A program made the translations under genes and the position numbers. A DNA stretch of 64,000 nucleotides from Blastococcus saxobsidens (GTDB lineage Bacteria > Actinomycetota > Actinomycetes > Mycobacteriales > Geodermatophilaceae): contig NZ_POQT01000020.1 in NCBI RefSeq assembly GCF_002938435.1, positions 17,545 through 81,544 on the forward strand. The letters run 5' to 3'. The notes under the pieces were generated by a model. That model ran no database searches, was not told the DNA's origin, and worked only from the letters and a program-made list of their open reading frames with translations. Positions 17,993-26,792 of the stretch are shown here, piece after piece. Within the stretch, counting starts at the first letter, position 1. The number at the start of each line of letters is the position of its first letter.

Positions 17993-18021
17993 ATCGTGAC
18001 GTCGCCACTGAAACGTGTCAA
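17993..18021 (-). promoter_or_regulatory. Predicted promoter of the lacI-lutABC operon
   Basis: On the minus strand TTGACA (18021-18016) is followed by a 17-base spacer and CACGAT (17998-17993). The operator at 18009-18020 overlaps the -35 box, which implies autorepression. The leader would be only about 20-25 bases. Confidence 0.5.
18009..18020. promoter_or_regulatory. LacI operator O2
   Basis: TGAAACGTGTCA is a LacI-type dyad with one mismatch to the perfect site at 18119-18130. It covers the -35 box of the lacI-lut promoter. Confidence 0.65.
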
Positions 18022-18071
18022 CGCCGCCTCGAGGCGTCGGTTGCGGTTCAGCTACGGCGCGAGGGTGGCGG

Positions 18072-18101
18072 TTGACACATTCCTAGCAGACTCCCTATGG
18101 T
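18072..18101 (+). promoter_or_regulatory. Predicted promoter of the rhamnose transport operon
   Basis: A consensus TTGACA (18072-18077) is followed by an 18-base spacer and TATGGT (18096-18101). Transcription would begin near 18108, directly before the perfect operator, so repressor would block elongation or initiation. Confidence 0.6.
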
Positions 18102-18118
18102 CTGCGCCACAACGCCTG

Positions 18119-18130
18119 TGAAACGTTTCA
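18119..18130. promoter_or_regulatory. LacI operator O1
   Basis: TGAAACGTTTCA is a perfect 12-base palindrome with the central CG typical of LacI-family sites. It lies between the predicted transcription start and the ribosome site of the transporter ATPase gene. Confidence 0.75.
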
Positions 18131-18148
18131 TCCCTGGAGGCGGTCACC

Positions 18149-19702
18149 GTGGACCACGCCCCGGCGCCACCCGCGCCCGGCCGGCCGACGACCGGATCGG
18201 TCGTCCTGGCACTGGACGACGTGAGCAAGAACTTCGGAGCGGTCGCCGCCCTCCGGGGGGCCCGGCTGGAGCTGCGAACCGGTGAGGCGCACGCACTGGT
18301 GGGGGAGAACGGCGCCGGCAAGTCGACGCTGGTCAAGATCCTCGCCGGCGTGCACGGGCCCGACAGCGGTCGTCTGCTCCTCGATGGCCGCGAGGTGACG
18401 CTCGACAACCCGGCGGCCGCGCGGGCCGCGGGCATCGCCGTCATCTACCAGGAGCCGACGCTGTTCCCGGACCTCTCGGTGGCGGAGAACATCTTCATGG
18501 GCCGGCAGCCCCTCACCGGCGGTCGGCGGATCGACCGCAAGGAGCTCGCCTCTCGCTGCCGGGCGCTGTTCGACCGGCTCGGCGTACGCCTGGACCCCGA
18601 CCGGCCCGCGCGCGGGCTCTCCATCGCCGACCAGCAGATGGTGGAGATCGCCAAGGCGCTGTCGTTCGACGCCCGCGTGCTCGTCATGGACGAGCCCACC
18701 GCCGCCCTCTCCGGCGTCGAGGTGGAGCGGTTGTTCACGGTCGCCCGGTCGCTGCGCGCCGGCGGCGCCGCAGTCCTGTTCATCTCCCACCGGTTCGACG
18801 AGGTCTTCGCACTGTGCGACCGCATCACCGTCATGCGCGACGGCCAGTGGGTGTCCACGGACCCGACGGCCGACCTCACCGTGGACCAGGTCGTGCGCCG
18901 GATGGTCGGCCGTGAGGTGGCCTCGCTGTTCCCCAAGATCGACGTCGAGCCGGGCGAGGTCGTCCTCGAGGTCCGCGGGCTGACCCGGCTCGGGGTGTTC
19001 GCCGACGTCTCCTTCGACGTCCGCGCCGGTGAGATCGTCGCCCTGGCCGGCCTCGTCGGCGCGGGTCGCAGCGAGGTGGTCCGCGCCGTGTTCGGCGTGG
19101 ACGCCTACGACTCCGGCTCGGTGCGCGTCTCCGGTGCGGACCTGCGCAAGGGCAGTCCGGCCGCGGCGATGGCCGCCGGCATCGCGCTGGTCCCGGAGGA
19201 CCGCCGCCAGCAGGGGTTGGTGATGGAGCTGTCCGTGGAGCGCAACGCCACGCTGACGCGGCGCTGGAAGCTCGCCCGGTTCGGTCTGCTGTCCGCCCGC
19301 GGCGAGCGGGCCACGGCGGAGGAGTGGGCAGCCCGCATGCACGTCAAGGCGGGCAAGCTCTCCGACCCGGTGTCCACGCTGTCCGGCGGCAACCAGCAGA
19401 AGGTCGTGCTGGCCAAGTGGCTCTCCACCGACCCGCGCGTCCTGATCGTCGACGAGCCCACCCGGGGCATCGACGTCGGCACCAAGGCCGAGGTGCACCG
19501 CCTGCTGTCCCAGCTGGCGTCCGACGGGATGGCCGTCGTGATGGTCTCCAGCGAACTCCCGGAGGTGCTCGGCATGGCCGACCGTGTCCTGGTCATGCAC
19601 GAGGGCCGGCTCGTCGACGACATCCCGCGCTCCCGCGCCGACGAGAGCGCCGTGATGCTGGCGGCCACCGGCCAGGGCGGGACGACGGCGGTGGCCTCAT
19701 GA
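18149..19702 (+). CDS. rhaT: Rhamnose ABC transporter, ATP-binding protein
   Basis: This 517-residue double-cassette sugar ATPase is of the RbsA/XylG type. The first cassette has [14 protein letters not shown] and VMDEPTAAL; the second has the degenerate Walker [10 protein letters not shown], signature [15 protein letters not shown] and VDEPTRGID. It powers CUT2-type pentose/deoxyhexose import. It starts with GTG at 18149 after GGAGG and heads the rha operon. Rhamnose specificity follows from the mutarotase, isomerase, aldolase and kinase genes downstream; the name follows rhizobial usage. Confidence 0.9.
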   Translation: MDHAPAPPAPGRPTTGSVVLALDDVSKNFGAVAALRGARLELRTGEAHALVGENGAGKSTLVKILAGVHGPDSGRLLLDGREVTLDNPAAARAAGIAVIYQEPTLFPDLSVAENIFMGRQPLTGGRRIDRKELASRCRALFDRLGVRLDPDRPARGLSIADQQMVEIAKALSFDARVLVMDEPTAALSGVEVERLFTVARSLRAGGAAVLFISHRFDEVFALCDRITVMRDGQWVSTDPTADLTVDQVVRRMVGREVASLFPKIDVEPGEVVLEVRGLTRLGVFADVSFDVRAGEIVALAGLVGAGRSEVVRAVFGVDAYDSGSVRVSGADLRKGSPAAAMAAGIALVPEDRRQQGLVMELSVERNATLTRRWKLARFGLLSARGERATAEEWAARMHVKAGKLSDPVSTLSGGNQQKVVLAKWLSTDPRVLIVDEPTRGIDVGTKAEVHRLLSQLASDGMAVVMVSSELPEVLGMADRVLVMHEGRLVDDIPRSRADESAVMLAATGQGGTTAVAS

Positions 19703-20772
19703 GCGCCGCCGGGACGAAGGCGCCCTCGCCGGCGCCGGTCGACCAGGCCCCCGAGCACACCGGGAGCCGTGGCGCCACGCTCGTGCAGCGGCTCGTCGTC
19801 GTCCGGGAGCTGGGCATCTTCGCCGCGCTGCTCCTGCTGGTCCTCGTGACGGTGATCGCCAATCCGCGGTTCCTCTCCGGCCAGAACATGCGGGACCTGC
19901 TGCTCTCGGCGTCGATCCTCACCGTCCTGGCGGCCGGGCAGACCATCGTGATCGTCACGCGCAACGTCGACCTGTCGGTCGGCTCGGTGCTCGGCCTCTC
20001 CGCGTACGCGTCGGGCACGCTGCTGGCGAACGCGCCGGGCACCCCGGTGATCGTCGTGATCCTGGCCGGGATGGTCGTCGGCGCCCTCTGCGGCGTGCTG
20101 AACGGCGCGATCGTGGCGATCGCCAAGGTGCCGTCGCTGGTGGTCACGCTCGGCACGCTGTACGCCTTCCGCGGCCTGGACTCGCTGTGGGCGAGCAGCA
20201 GCGACCGGCTGCAGATCAACGCCGCCGACCTGCCCGCGAGCTTCAAGTCCCTCGGCGGGGCCCGGCTGCTGGGCATCCCGGTGCTCTTCCTCATCGCGGC
20301 CGCGGTCGTCCTGCTGGTCGGCTTCTACCTGCGCAACTACCGCAGCGGCCGCGAGCTGTACGGCATCGGCTCCGACCCCGCGGCCGCCCGGCTGTCCGGC
20401 ATCCCGGTCGGCCGGCGGGTGCTCGTCGCGTTCGCCGTGAACGGGGCCCTCGCGGGTCTGGCCGGGGTCCTCTACGCCGCCCGGTTCCAGACGCTCGACG
20501 CCACGGCCGGCACCGGCCTGGAGCTGAACGTCGTGGCGGCGGCCGTGGTCGGCGGTGTGGCCATCTTCGGTGGCAGCGGCTCGGTCTACGGAGCCGCGCT
20601 GGGTGCGCTCCTGCTCACCACCATCGGCACCTCGCTGCCGCAGCTGGGGCTCAACCCGTTCTGGCGGGACGCCGCCGTGGGCGCGCTGATCCTGGCGGCC
20701 ATCGTCCTGGACCGGACGCTCTCGCTGCGCCTGGCCCGTCGCCTCCGAGGGAGGAACCTCCGTGGCAGTTGA
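19699..20772 (+). CDS. rhaP: Rhamnose ABC transporter permease 1
   Basis: This 357-residue CUT2 permease has 8-10 predicted helices and the family motifs [18 protein letters not shown] near residue 95 and [24 protein letters not shown] near the C-terminus. The start ATG overlaps the ATPase stop (ATGA). It forms the membrane channel with the next gene's product. Confidence 0.88.
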   Translation: MSAAGTKAPSPAPVDQAPEHTGSRGATLVQRLVVVRELGIFAALLLLVLVTVIANPRFLSGQNMRDLLLSASILTVLAAGQTIVIVTRNVDLSVGSVLGLSAYASGTLLANAPGTPVIVVILAGMVVGALCGVLNGAIVAIAKVPSLVVTLGTLYAFRGLDSLWASSSDRLQINAADLPASFKSLGGARLLGIPVLFLIAAAVVLLVGFYLRNYRSGRELYGIGSDPAAARLSGIPVGRRVLVAFAVNGALAGLAGVLYAARFQTLDATAGTGLELNVVAAAVVGGVAIFGGSGSVYGAALGALLLTTIGTSLPQLGLNPFWRDAAVGALILAAIVLDRTLSLRLARRLRGRNLRGS

Positions 20773-21805
20773 CACCGCTCCCGCGACCCCGGCCGGTCAG
20801 GCCCCGGCCCAGCGCCCCCAGGGGCCCTCGCGGCTGCGTCTGCTGGGCACCGGTGACGGCGTCATCACGTTCGTCCTCGTCGCGTTCCTGCTGGTCGCCG
20901 GCTTCACCGTCGAGGGCTTCGCCTCGTCCCGGAACACCGGCTTCCTGCTGCTCGACGTCGTCGTGATCATGCTGATCGCGCTGCCGCTCACCCTGGTCAT
21001 CGTCACCGGCGAGATCGACCTGTCGGTGGCCAGCACGGTCGGGCTGACCAGCGCGGTCATGGGCCAGCTCTGGTTCTCCGGCCTGCCGCTGGAGCTGATC
21101 ATCCCGATCTGCCTGCTGCTCGGCGCGTTCCTCGGCGCCGTCAACGGCTTCCTCGTCACCCGGCTGGGGCTGCCGTCGCTCGCGGTGACCATCGGCACGC
21201 TGGCGCTCTACCGCGGGCTGGCCTTCGTGGTCCTGGGTGACCGGGCGGTGGCCGACTTCCCGCGCTCCTGGACCGGCTGGGCGCTCAGCAGCATCGGCAC
21301 GACCGGCATCCCGGTCGTCGTCGTCCCGTTGCTCGTGCTGGTCGTGCTCACCGGGGTCGTCCTGCACGCGACGCCGATCGGCCGCTCGCTCTACGCCATG
21401 GGCAACAGCGAGGACGCCGCCCGGTTCAGCGGGATCGGTGTCGAGCGCACGAAGTTCTGGCTGTTCGTCGTCACCGGTGCTGTCGCCGCACTGGGCGGCA
21501 TCTACTGGACGCTGCGCTACGGCAGTGCCCGGGCCGACAACGCCCAGGGCCTGGAGTTGCAGGTGATCGCGGCGATCCTGCTGGGCGGGGTCTCGATCTT
21601 CGGCGGCAGCGGCGGCCTCGTCGGCGTCATCGCCGGGGCGCTGCTGCTCGGCTCCCTGCGCAACGCCCTGCAGCTGGTCAACGTGCCCTCCGACGTCCTC
21701 AACATCGTGACCGGCGTCCTGCTCATCATCGCCGTCGTCACGCCGCAGGTCGCCGCCGCGGTCCGCGGCCGCCGGCGACCCCGTGGCCGACCGGCCGCCC
21801 CGTGA
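20762..21805 (+). CDS. rhaQ: Rhamnose ABC transporter permease 2
   Basis: This second CUT2 permease has 347 residues, with EIDLSVASTVGLTSAVMGQL and LLGGVSIFGGSGGLVGVIAGALLL. The GTG start lies 11 bases inside the end of the previous gene. Two distinct permeases beside one double-cassette ATPase are the usual make-up of rhizobial-type rhamnose importers. Confidence 0.88.
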   Translation: MAVDTAPATPAGQAPAQRPQGPSRLRLLGTGDGVITFVLVAFLLVAGFTVEGFASSRNTGFLLLDVVVIMLIALPLTLVIVTGEIDLSVASTVGLTSAVMGQLWFSGLPLELIIPICLLLGAFLGAVNGFLVTRLGLPSLAVTIGTLALYRGLAFVVLGDRAVADFPRSWTGWALSSIGTTGIPVVVVPLLVLVVLTGVVLHATPIGRSLYAMGNSEDAARFSGIGVERTKFWLFVVTGAVAALGGIYWTLRYGSARADNAQGLELQVIAAILLGGVSIFGGSGGLVGVIAGALLLGSLRNALQLVNVPSDVLNIVTGVLLIIAVVTPQVAAAVRGRRRPRGRPAAP

Positions 21806-21893
21806 ACGCACCACCCGCGCCCCAGGGACGGGGCGCACGACCGTCCACCGACTCCGGCCGACCTGACGCCGGCGCACCTCAGAGAGGGAACCA

Positions 21894-22979
21894 ATGACCA
21901 GCTTCCTGACCAGCCGCCGCATGCGCGGAGGCCTGACCGGCGTCGCCGTCGCGGCCATGGTGCTGACCACCGCCGCCTGCGGCGGTACGACCCGTGGCGA
22001 GGACGAGGGCAGCGACGCCGGCGCCGAGGCGACCGCGTCGGCCGACCCGGACGCCGAGATCCCTGCCGATCTGGCCTTCGCCTTCCTGCCCAAGCAGCTC
22101 AACAACCCCTACTTCGACATCGCCGCCGAGGGCGCCGAGAGCGCCGTCGCCGAGGTCGAGGGCGAGCTCAACGTGACGGGCCCCTCCGAGGCCAGCGCCT
22201 CCTCGCAGGTCAGCTACATCAACACGCTGACGCAGCAGGGCGCCGAGGTCATCCTGACGTCGGCCAACGACCCGAACGCGATCTGCAGCGCGCTCGACCA
22301 GGCGCGTTCGGGCGGCGCCAAGGTCGTCACCTTCGACTCGGACACCGACCCCGAGTGCCGTGACCTCTTCATCAGCCAGGCCACGTCCGAGGGCATCGCC
22401 CAGGCCCAGATCGACATCATGGCCGAGCAGATCGGCGGGTCCGGCCAGGTCGCCATCCTGTCGGCCACGGCCAACGCCACGAACCAGAACGCCTGGATCG
22501 CGCTGATGGAGGAGTACGCCGCCGAGGAGTACCCCGACATGGAGATCGTGGCCACCGTCTACGGCGACGACGAGGACGAGAAGTCCTTCCAGGAGACCCA
22601 GGGTCTGCTGCAGACCTACCCGGACCTCAAGGGCATCATCTCGCCGACCACCGTCGGCATCGCCGCGGCCGCCCGCTACCTGTCCGGCTCGGAGTACAAG
22701 GGCCAGGTCGCGCTGACCGGTCTGGGTACCCCGAACCAGATGCGTGAGTTCGTCAAGGACGGCACCGTCACCGCGTTCGCGCTGTGGAACCCGGAGGAGC
22801 TCGGCTACCTGGCCGCCTACGCGGGTGCCGCACTGGCCGCCGGGCAGATCACCGGCGAGGAGGGGGAGACCTTCGAGGCCGGTGAGCTGGGCGAGTACAC
22901 GATCGAGGCCGACGGCACCGTCGTCCTCGGGGAGCCCACCACGTTCGACGCCGACAACATCGACGACTTCGACTTCTGA
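21894..22979 (+). CDS. rhaS: Rhamnose ABC transporter substrate-binding lipoprotein
   Basis: This 361-residue periplasmic-binding-family receptor has a lipoprotein signal ending TTAACGG. The mature protein begins with an acidic linker and the fold follows (LAFAFLPKQLNNPYFDIAAEGAE, the typical first strand and ligand loop). AGAGGGAACCA precedes the ATG at 21894. It would bind L-rhamnose outside the cell. A perfect 16-bp hairpin follows the gene, perhaps protecting this part of the transcript so that receptor exceeds permease. Confidence 0.92.
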   Translation: MTSFLTSRRMRGGLTGVAVAAMVLTTAACGGTTRGEDEGSDAGAEATASADPDAEIPADLAFAFLPKQLNNPYFDIAAEGAESAVAEVEGELNVTGPSEASASSQVSYINTLTQQGAEVILTSANDPNAICSALDQARSGGAKVVTFDSDTDPECRDLFISQATSEGIAQAQIDIMAEQIGGSGQVAILSATANATNQNAWIALMEEYAAEEYPDMEIVATVYGDDEDEKSFQETQGLLQTYPDLKGIISPTTVGIAAAARYLSGSEYKGQVALTGLGTPNQMREFVKDGTVTAFALWNPEELGYLAAYAGAALAAGQITGEEGETFEAGELGEYTIEADGTVVLGEPTTFDADNIDDFDF

Positions 22980-22989
22980 GTCGTCCGCT

Positions 22990-23026
22990 CCTGCCGTCGC
23001 CGGCCTCCCCGGCCGGCGACGGCAGG
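22990..23026 (+). terminator. Perfect 16-bp hairpin after rhaS
   Basis: CCTGCCGTCGCCGGCC (22990-23005) pairs exactly with 23011-23026 around TCCCC. The operon clearly continues, so this is either a partial terminator or an mRNA stabiliser protecting the 3' end of rhaS. Confidence 0.7.
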
Positions 23027-23048
23027 ACACCCTGAGAGGAACTCCCGC

Positions 23049-23420
23049 GTGCCCCGCGTCTGCTTCACCCTGCAGGTCCGGCCCGACCGGCTGGACGAGT
23101 ACCGCCGTCGGCACGCCACCGTCTGGCCGGAGATGCTCCGGGCGCTGCGCGACGCCGGCTGGCGGGACTACCAGCTCTTCCTGCGCGAGGACGGGCTCCT
23201 CGTGGGTCTCGTCGAGACCGACGACCTCGCCGCCGCGCAGGCCGCGATGGACGCCACCGAGGTGAGCGCCCGCTGGGAGAGCGAGATGGCTCCCTTCTTC
23301 GACCTCCCGGGCGGCCGTGACGGCCGCTCGAAGCACGAGTTCGACCCCGTCTTCGACCTGGCCGCCCAGCTGAGGGCGGCCGGCGAGAGCACCACCGCGA
23401 CCACCGGAGAGACACCGTGA
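23049..23420 (+). CDS. rhaM: L-rhamnose mutarotase
   Basis: This 123-residue RhaM/YiiL-family protein converts alpha- and beta-L-rhamnopyranose. Family marks are RLDEYRRRHATVWPEML and AGWRDYQLFL, with the His and Tyr of the active site. It carries about 20 extra C-terminal residues compared with the usual 104. It starts with GTG at 23049 after GAGAGGAAC, and its stop overlaps the rhaI GTG. Confidence 0.93.
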   Translation: MPRVCFTLQVRPDRLDEYRRRHATVWPEMLRALRDAGWRDYQLFLREDGLLVGLVETDDLAAAQAAMDATEVSARWESEMAPFFDLPGGRDGRSKHEFDPVFDLAAQLRAAGESTTATTGETP

Positions 23421-24589
23421 CCACCGACCTCCGCACACCAGCGCTGTCCGCCCTGGCCGGGCAGACCATCGAACTGCCCTCCTGGGCGTTCGGGAACTCC
23501 GGCACCCGGTTCAAGGTCTTCGGCCAGGCCGGTGTCGCCCGCGACCCGTACGAGAAGCTGGAGGACGCCGCCCAGGTGCACAAGCACACCGGTGCGGCCC
23601 CTCGCGTCTCGCTGCACATCCCGTGGGACCTCGTCGACGACTACGCCAAGCTCGCCGCCCACGCCCGCGACCTCGGCGTGCAGATCGGCGCGATCAACTC
23701 CAACCTCTTCCAGGACGACGAGTACAAGCTCGGGTCGCTCACGCACGCCGACGCCGCCGTCCGCCGGCGGGCCGTGGAGCACCACGCGCAGTGCATCGAG
23801 GTGATGCGGGCGACCGGCTCCACCGACCTGAAGATCTGGCTGCCCGACGGCACCAACTACCCGGGCCAGGACGACCTGCGCGAGCGCCAGGACCGGCTCG
23901 CCGACTCGCTGCGGCAGATCTACGCGATGCTGGATGCGGACATGCGGATCCTGCTCGAGTACAAGTTCTTCGAGCCGTACTTCTACGCGATGGACATCCC
24001 GGACTGGGGCACCTCGCTGGTGCACTGCCTGGAGCTGGGGGAGCAGGCGACCGTCGTGCTCGACACCGGCCACCACGCGCCGGGCACCAACATCGAGTTC
24101 ATCGTCATGCAGCTGCTGCGGCTCGGGCGGCTGGGGGCCTTCGACTTCAACTCGCGCAACTACGCCGACGACGACCTGATCGTCGGCTCGGCCGACCCGT
24201 TCCAGCTGTTCCGGATCATGAACGAGATCGTGGCCCAGGGCGCCCACCGCCCGGAGTCGGGCGTCAACTTCATGCTCGACCAGTGCCACAACCTGGAGAA
24301 GAAGATCCCCGGGCAGATCCGCTCGGTCATGAACGTCCAGGAGGCGACGGCGAAGGCGCTCCTGGTCGACCGCGAGGCGCTGGCGGCCGCGCAGCGCAGC
24401 GGTGAGGTCCTCGACGCGCACTCGGTCCTGATGGACGCGTTCAGCACCGACGTCCGGCCGCTGCTGGGCGAGCTGCGCGAGTCCCAGGGCCTGGACGCCG
24501 ACCCCTACGCCGCGTTCGCCCGCAGCGGCTACCAGCAGCGCATCGAGCGCGAGCGGGTCGGCGGCCAGCAGGCCGGCTGGGGCGCCTGA
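23417..24589 (+). CDS. rhaI: L-rhamnose isomerase
   Basis: This 390-residue xylose-isomerase-like TIM barrel matches the RhaI group (Pseudomonas stutzeri/Bacillus type) rather than E. coli RhaA. It converts L-rhamnose to L-rhamnulose using divalent metal. Visible metal and substrate residues lie in IWLPDGTNYPGQ, LLEYKFFEPYFYAMDIPDWG, VVLDTGHHAPGTN and FDFNSRNYADDDL. The GTG start overlaps the rhaM stop (GTGA). Confidence 0.94.
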   Translation: MTTDLRTPALSALAGQTIELPSWAFGNSGTRFKVFGQAGVARDPYEKLEDAAQVHKHTGAAPRVSLHIPWDLVDDYAKLAAHARDLGVQIGAINSNLFQDDEYKLGSLTHADAAVRRRAVEHHAQCIEVMRATGSTDLKIWLPDGTNYPGQDDLRERQDRLADSLRQIYAMLDADMRILLEYKFFEPYFYAMDIPDWGTSLVHCLELGEQATVVLDTGHHAPGTNIEFIVMQLLRLGRLGAFDFNSRNYADDDLIVGSADPFQLFRIMNEIVAQGAHRPESGVNFMLDQCHNLEKKIPGQIRSVMNVQEATAKALLVDREALAAAQRSGEVLDAHSVLMDAFSTDVRPLLGELRESQGLDADPYAAFARSGYQQRIERERVGGQQAGWGA

Positions 24590-24603
24590 ACCAGTCATCT
24601 TTC

Positions 24604-24648
24604 GGCGTTTCGTGCACTAACCGCGCGGCGCTTAGTGCACAAAACGCC
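24604..24648 (+). terminator. 17-bp hairpin between rhaI and rhaEW
   Basis: GGCGTTTCGTGCACTAA (24604-24620) pairs with TTAGTGCACAAAACGCC (24632-24648) with one C/A mismatch and an 11-base loop. It sits inside the operon and shares its GTGCAC core with the lutA-lutB spacer, so it may act in RNA processing or attenuation rather than full termination. Confidence 0.65.
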
Positions 24649-24678
24649 CTCATGATCACTCCCGGAAGGAACCACCCC

Positions 24679-26715
24679 GTGACGAATCCTGTCGTCAGTG
24701 ACCTCATCGCGCGCAGCAACCGGCTCGGCGCCGACCCGCGCAACACCAACTACGCCGGCGGCAACACCTCCGCCAAGGGCACCGGAACCGACCCGGTCAC
24801 CGGTCAGCCGGTCGAGCTGCTCTGGGTGAAGGGTTCCGGCGGCGACCTCGGCACGCTGAAGGAGGCCGGTCTGGCCGTCCTGCGCCTGGACCGGCTGCGC
24901 TCGCTCGTCGACGTCTACCCGGGCGTGGAGCGGGAGGACGAGATGGTCGCCGCCTTCGACTTCTGCCTGCACGGCCGGGGCGGCGCCGCACCGTCGATCG
25001 ACACCGCCATGCACGGCCTGGTCGACGCCGCGCACGTCGACCACCTGCACCCCGACTCCGGCATCGCGCTGGCGACGGCGGCCGACGGCGAGGCGCTCAC
25101 CCGCGAGTGCTTCGGCGACCGCGTCGTCTGGGTGCCGTGGCGCCGGCCGGGCTTCCAGCTGGGCCTGGACATCGCCGCGATCAAGGAGAAGAACCCGCAG
25201 GCGATCGGCTGCATCCTCGGCGGTCACGGCGTCACCGCGTGGGGCGCGACGAGCGAGGAGGCCGAGGCCAACTCCCTCGACATCATCCGCACCGCCGAGC
25301 GATTCCTCGCCGAGAAGGGTGCCGCGGAGCCGTTCGGCGCCGTCGTCCCCGGCTTCGAGGCCCTGCCCGAGGCGGAGCGTCGCGCCAAGGCCGCGGCGCT
25401 GGCACCGGTGATCCGCGGGCTGGCCTCGACCGACAAGCCGCAGGTCGGCCACTTCACCGACTCCGACGTCGTCCTGGAGTTCCTGTCCCGGGAGAAGCTG
25501 GCCCCCCTCGCGTCGCTGGGCACGTCCTGCCCGGACCACTTCCTGCGCACCAAGGTGCGGCCGATGGTCGTCGACCTGCCCGCATCCGCCCCGGTCGAGG
25601 ACGTCGTCGCCCGGCTGAAGGAGGTCCACGAGGAGTACCGCGCCGAGTACGCCGCCTACTACTCCCGGCACGCAACCGCCGACAGCCCGGCGATGCGCGG
25701 CGCCGACCCGGCGATCGTGCTGGTGCCCGGCGTGGGCATGTTCAGCTTCGGGGCCAACAAGCAGACCGCGCGGGTGGCCGGTGAGTTCTACGTCAACGCC
25801 ATCAACGTCATGCGCGGCGCCGAGGCCGTGAGCACCTACGCGCCGATCGACGAGAGCGAGAAGTTCCGCATCGAGTACTGGGCGCTGGAGGAGGCGAAGC
25901 TCCAGCGCATGCCGAAGCCCAAGCCGCTGGCCTCCCGGGTCGCGCTGGTCACCGGCGCCGCGAGCGGCATCGGCAAGGCCATCGCCGAGCGGCTGGCCGC
26001 GGAGGGCGCCTGCGTCGTCGTCGCCGACCTGGACCTGCAGAAGGCGACCGACGCCGCCGCCGGGATCGGGAACGCCGACGTCGCGATCGGCGTGGCCGCC
26101 GACGTCAGCGACGCCGAGGCGGTGGCCGCCGCGTTCCGGGAGGCGTGCCTGGCCTTCGGCGGCGTGGACCTGGTGGTCAACAACGCCGGCCTGTCGATCT
26201 CCAAGCCGCTGCTGGAGACCACCGAGGCCGACTGGGACCTGCAGCACGACGTGATGGCCAAGGGCAGCTTCCTCGTGTCCCGCGAGGCGGCCCGCATCAT
26301 GATCGAGCAGGGGATGGGTGGCGACGTCGTCTACATCTCCAGCAAGAACGCGGTCTTCGCCGGCCCCAGCAACATCGCCTACTCCTCGACCAAGGCCGAC
26401 CAGGCCCACCAGGTCCGGCTGCTGGCGGCCGAGCTCGGCGAGCACCAGATCCGGGTCAACGGCATCAACCCCGACGGCGTGGTCCGCGGGTCGGGCATCT
26501 TCGCCGGCGGCTGGGGCGCCAAGCGCGCCGCCGTCTACGGGGTGCCGGAGGAGGAGCTGGGCCAGTTCTACGCGCAGCGCACCCTGCTCAAGCGCGAGGT
26601 GCTGCCCGAGCACGTCGCCGACGCCGTCTTCGCCCTGACCGGCGGCGAGCTCAGCCGGACCACCGGCCTGCACGTCCCGGTCGACTCGGGCGTCGCCGCC
26701 GCGTTCCTGCGATGA
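24679..26715 (+). CDS. rhaEW: Bifunctional rhamnulose-1-phosphate aldolase / lactaldehyde dehydrogenase
   Basis: This 678-residue fusion has a class II aldolase domain at about 1-400 (zinc His in VDHLHPDSGIALA and GGHGVTAWG). It splits rhamnulose-1-phosphate to DHAP and L-lactaldehyde. The short-chain dehydrogenase domain at about 410-678 (nucleotide loop VTGAASGIGKAIAERL, NNAG, catalytic YSSTK) oxidises lactaldehyde to lactate. This RhaEW (YuxG-type) fusion is known in Bacillus and actinobacteria. I chose GTG at 24679 because GGAAGGA precedes it; an in-frame ATG at 24652 directly follows the hairpin and has no ribosome site. Confidence 0.94.
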   Translation: MTNPVVSDLIARSNRLGADPRNTNYAGGNTSAKGTGTDPVTGQPVELLWVKGSGGDLGTLKEAGLAVLRLDRLRSLVDVYPGVEREDEMVAAFDFCLHGRGGAAPSIDTAMHGLVDAAHVDHLHPDSGIALATAADGEALTRECFGDRVVWVPWRRPGFQLGLDIAAIKEKNPQAIGCILGGHGVTAWGATSEEAEANSLDIIRTAERFLAEKGAAEPFGAVVPGFEALPEAERRAKAAALAPVIRGLASTDKPQVGHFTDSDVVLEFLSREKLAPLASLGTSCPDHFLRTKVRPMVVDLPASAPVEDVVARLKEVHEEYRAEYAAYYSRHATADSPAMRGADPAIVLVPGVGMFSFGANKQTARVAGEFYVNAINVMRGAEAVSTYAPIDESEKFRIEYWALEEAKLQRMPKPKPLASRVALVTGAASGIGKAIAERLAAEGACVVVADLDLQKATDAAAGIGNADVAIGVAADVSDAEAVAAAFREACLAFGGVDLVVNNAGLSISKPLLETTEADWDLQHDVMAKGSFLVSREAARIMIEQGMGGDVVYISSKNAVFAGPSNIAYSSTKADQAHQVRLLAAELGEHQIRVNGINPDGVVRGSGIFAGGWGAKRAAVYGVPEEELGQFYAQRTLLKREVLPEHVADAVFALTGGELSRTTGLHVPVDSGVAAAFLR

Positions 26716-26792
26716 GCGCGAGAACGACGCCCGAGCGAGCATCGCAGCGAGGAACGAGCGAGGAGCGGAACGAGGGCGGAGTCGAGCCATGA
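26712..26792 (+). CDS. Candidate 26-codon bridging frame of GAGCGAG-type repeats
   Basis: The spacer between rhaEW and rhaB is purine-rich and built of imperfect GAGCGAG and GAGCGGA units. It is also one complete frame beginning MSARTTPERASQRG. Its ATG overlaps the rhaEW stop and its TGA overlaps the rhaB ATG, ATGA at both ends. It may keep ribosomes moving through the gap. The peptide has no domain and may have no function of its own. Confidence 0.35.
   Translation: MSARTTPERASQRGTSEERNEGGVEP

Noticed and set aside
24652..24678. ATG at 24652 as the start of the aldolase/dehydrogenase.
   Set aside because: It directly follows the hairpin and has no ribosome site; GTG at 24679 has GGAAGGA and fits the family N-terminus.
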